A stretch of DNA of 16,051 bases from an uncultured Oscillospiraceae bacterium (GTDB lineage Bacteria; Bacillota; Clostridia; Oscillospirales; Ruminococcaceae). This document shows positions 15,663 to 16,051 of the stretch, piece by piece. Numbering within the stretch: position 1 is the stretch's first letter; the number at the start of each line of letters is the position of its first letter. The stretch is from the NCBI GenBank assembly GCA_934456315.1, contig CAKSHG010000027.1:1-16051 (forward strand). Reading direction: 5' to 3'. The notes below the pieces were generated by a model. It was given only the letters and a program-made list of their open reading frames with translations, was not told the origin of the DNA and did not search any database. The position numbers and the translations under genes were made by a program.

Positions 15663-15947
15663 ATGGCTGAAGGTAACTTTATTTACTACCGTGGATTCCC
15701 GATGGTGAGAAGCGGAAACGAGATCTACTACGGAAGCATGGGCGACAGATTCGTCACCAAGCTCACTATCCGCGAGAGCGAGAAATACAAGGATGCCGAG
15801 ATACCTACCAAGGTCATGGTCCAGATGATACCCACCGCGCCTACGCCGGAGGATCTTGCGAAGATCAAGAAGGGCGAGATGAACAGCCTTTACGAGGCGC
15901 TCGATACCGCTCATGTATGGCTTACCAAGGAACTTTTCGGAGCATGA
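15663..15947 (+). CDS. Small conserved-looking protein of unknown function
   Basis: A 94-residue cytoplasmic-looking protein with no signal peptide or membrane segment. It opens MAEGNFIYYRGFPMVRSGNEIYYGSMGD, has a predicted beta-rich first half, a Pro/Thr-rich turn (IPTAPTPEDL, about 56-65) and a C-terminal helix ending LDTAHVWLTKELFGA. I do not recognise a named family. It has the look of the short acidic proteins found in Ruminococcaceae genomes, but that is a recollection, not a search result. Codon use matches the neighbours, and GGAGG at 15650-15654 lies 8 bases before the ATG at 15663. An in-frame ATG at 15648 contains that ribosome site and was rejected. It has an AT-rich leader, so an own promoter is possible, and two hairpins follow the stop, so it is probably a single-gene unit. 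Confidence 0.8.
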   Translation: MAEGNFIYYRGFPMVRSGNEIYYGSMGDRFVTKLTIRESEKYKDAEIPTKVMVQMIPTAPTPEDLAKIKKGEMNSLYEALDTAHVWLTKELFGA

Positions 15948-15954
15948 TAACTGA

Positions 15955-15976
15955 AGAGCCGTCGTCTGACGGCTCT
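15955..15976 (+). other. Hairpin after the small protein gene
   Basis: AGAGCCGTC (15955-15963) pairs with GACGGCTCT (15968-15976) around loop GTCT. It begins 8 bases after the stop codon and has no T run. GTCTG (15964-15968) could alternatively pair with CAGAC (15977-15981). Confidence 0.5.
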
Positions 15977-15987
15977 CAGACCGTCGA

Positions 15988-16008
15988 AAAAGTCCCGTTG
16001 GGACTTTT
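15988..16008 (+). terminator. Rho-independent terminator
   Basis: AAAAGTCCC (15988-15996) pairs with GGGACTTTT (16000-16008) around a 3-base loop, GTT. The A-rich start and T-rich end are typical of a bidirectional intrinsic terminator, though the T run is only four bases. It ends the unit carrying the 94-residue protein. Confidence 0.6.
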
Positions 16009-16051
16009 CCGCCGAACATCCGCGCCGCGCGCACGGTTTGTCGGCTTTGCC

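Overview
The window carries fifteen protein genes, all on the + strand. I see no tRNA, rRNA, insertion sequence, phage gene or CRISPR array. The gene order rimP-nusA-rnpM(ylxR)-ylxQ-infB-rbfA-nrnA-truB-ribF is the transcription/translation-factor operon of Firmicutes. The ylxR-ylxQ pair, strong GGAGG ribosome sites, a high-GC coding style and a Gld-type ABC operon next door suggest a Clostridia member, most likely Oscillospirales/Ruminococcaceae. I cannot name a genus from sequence alone.

Region 1 (1-116) is the leader: a terminator-like hairpin that probably ends an upstream unit, then a second GC-rich hairpin before rimP. Region 2 (117-8769) is the nusA-infB operon, with short spacers or overlaps throughout. 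Its products act in 30S maturation (RimP, RbfA), elongation/termination/antitermination (NusA), RNase P or RNA binding (RnpM, YlxQ), initiation (IF2), nano-RNA turnover (NrnA), tRNA U55 modification (TruB) and FMN/FAD synthesis (RibF). ylxQ appears to need an ATA start codon, because the ATG-started version lacks the conserved N-terminus. infB starts with TTG and encodes an unusually long IF2 (1011 aa) whose N-terminal region holds two different tandem repeats.

Region 3 (8770-10303) holds gltX, a glutamyl-tRNA synthetase, separated from ribF by 85 bp. Region 4 (10304-10502) is the largest intergenic gap. It has a terminator-like hairpin and then three further inverted repeats, the last one abutting the ribosome site of the next gene. 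Region 5 (10503-15569) is a compact four-gene operon: ABC ATPase (GldA-like), ABC-2 permease (GldF-like), a GldG-like auxiliary protein and a DUF4340 membrane-anchored protein. In Bacteroidetes the GldAFG proteins are needed for gliding; in Firmicutes the substrate of this exporter-like complex is unknown.

Region 6 (15570-16008) is a 94-residue protein of unrecognised family with its own upstream hairpin, a strong ribosome site and two downstream hairpins. I see nothing clear in the last 43 bases (16009-16051).
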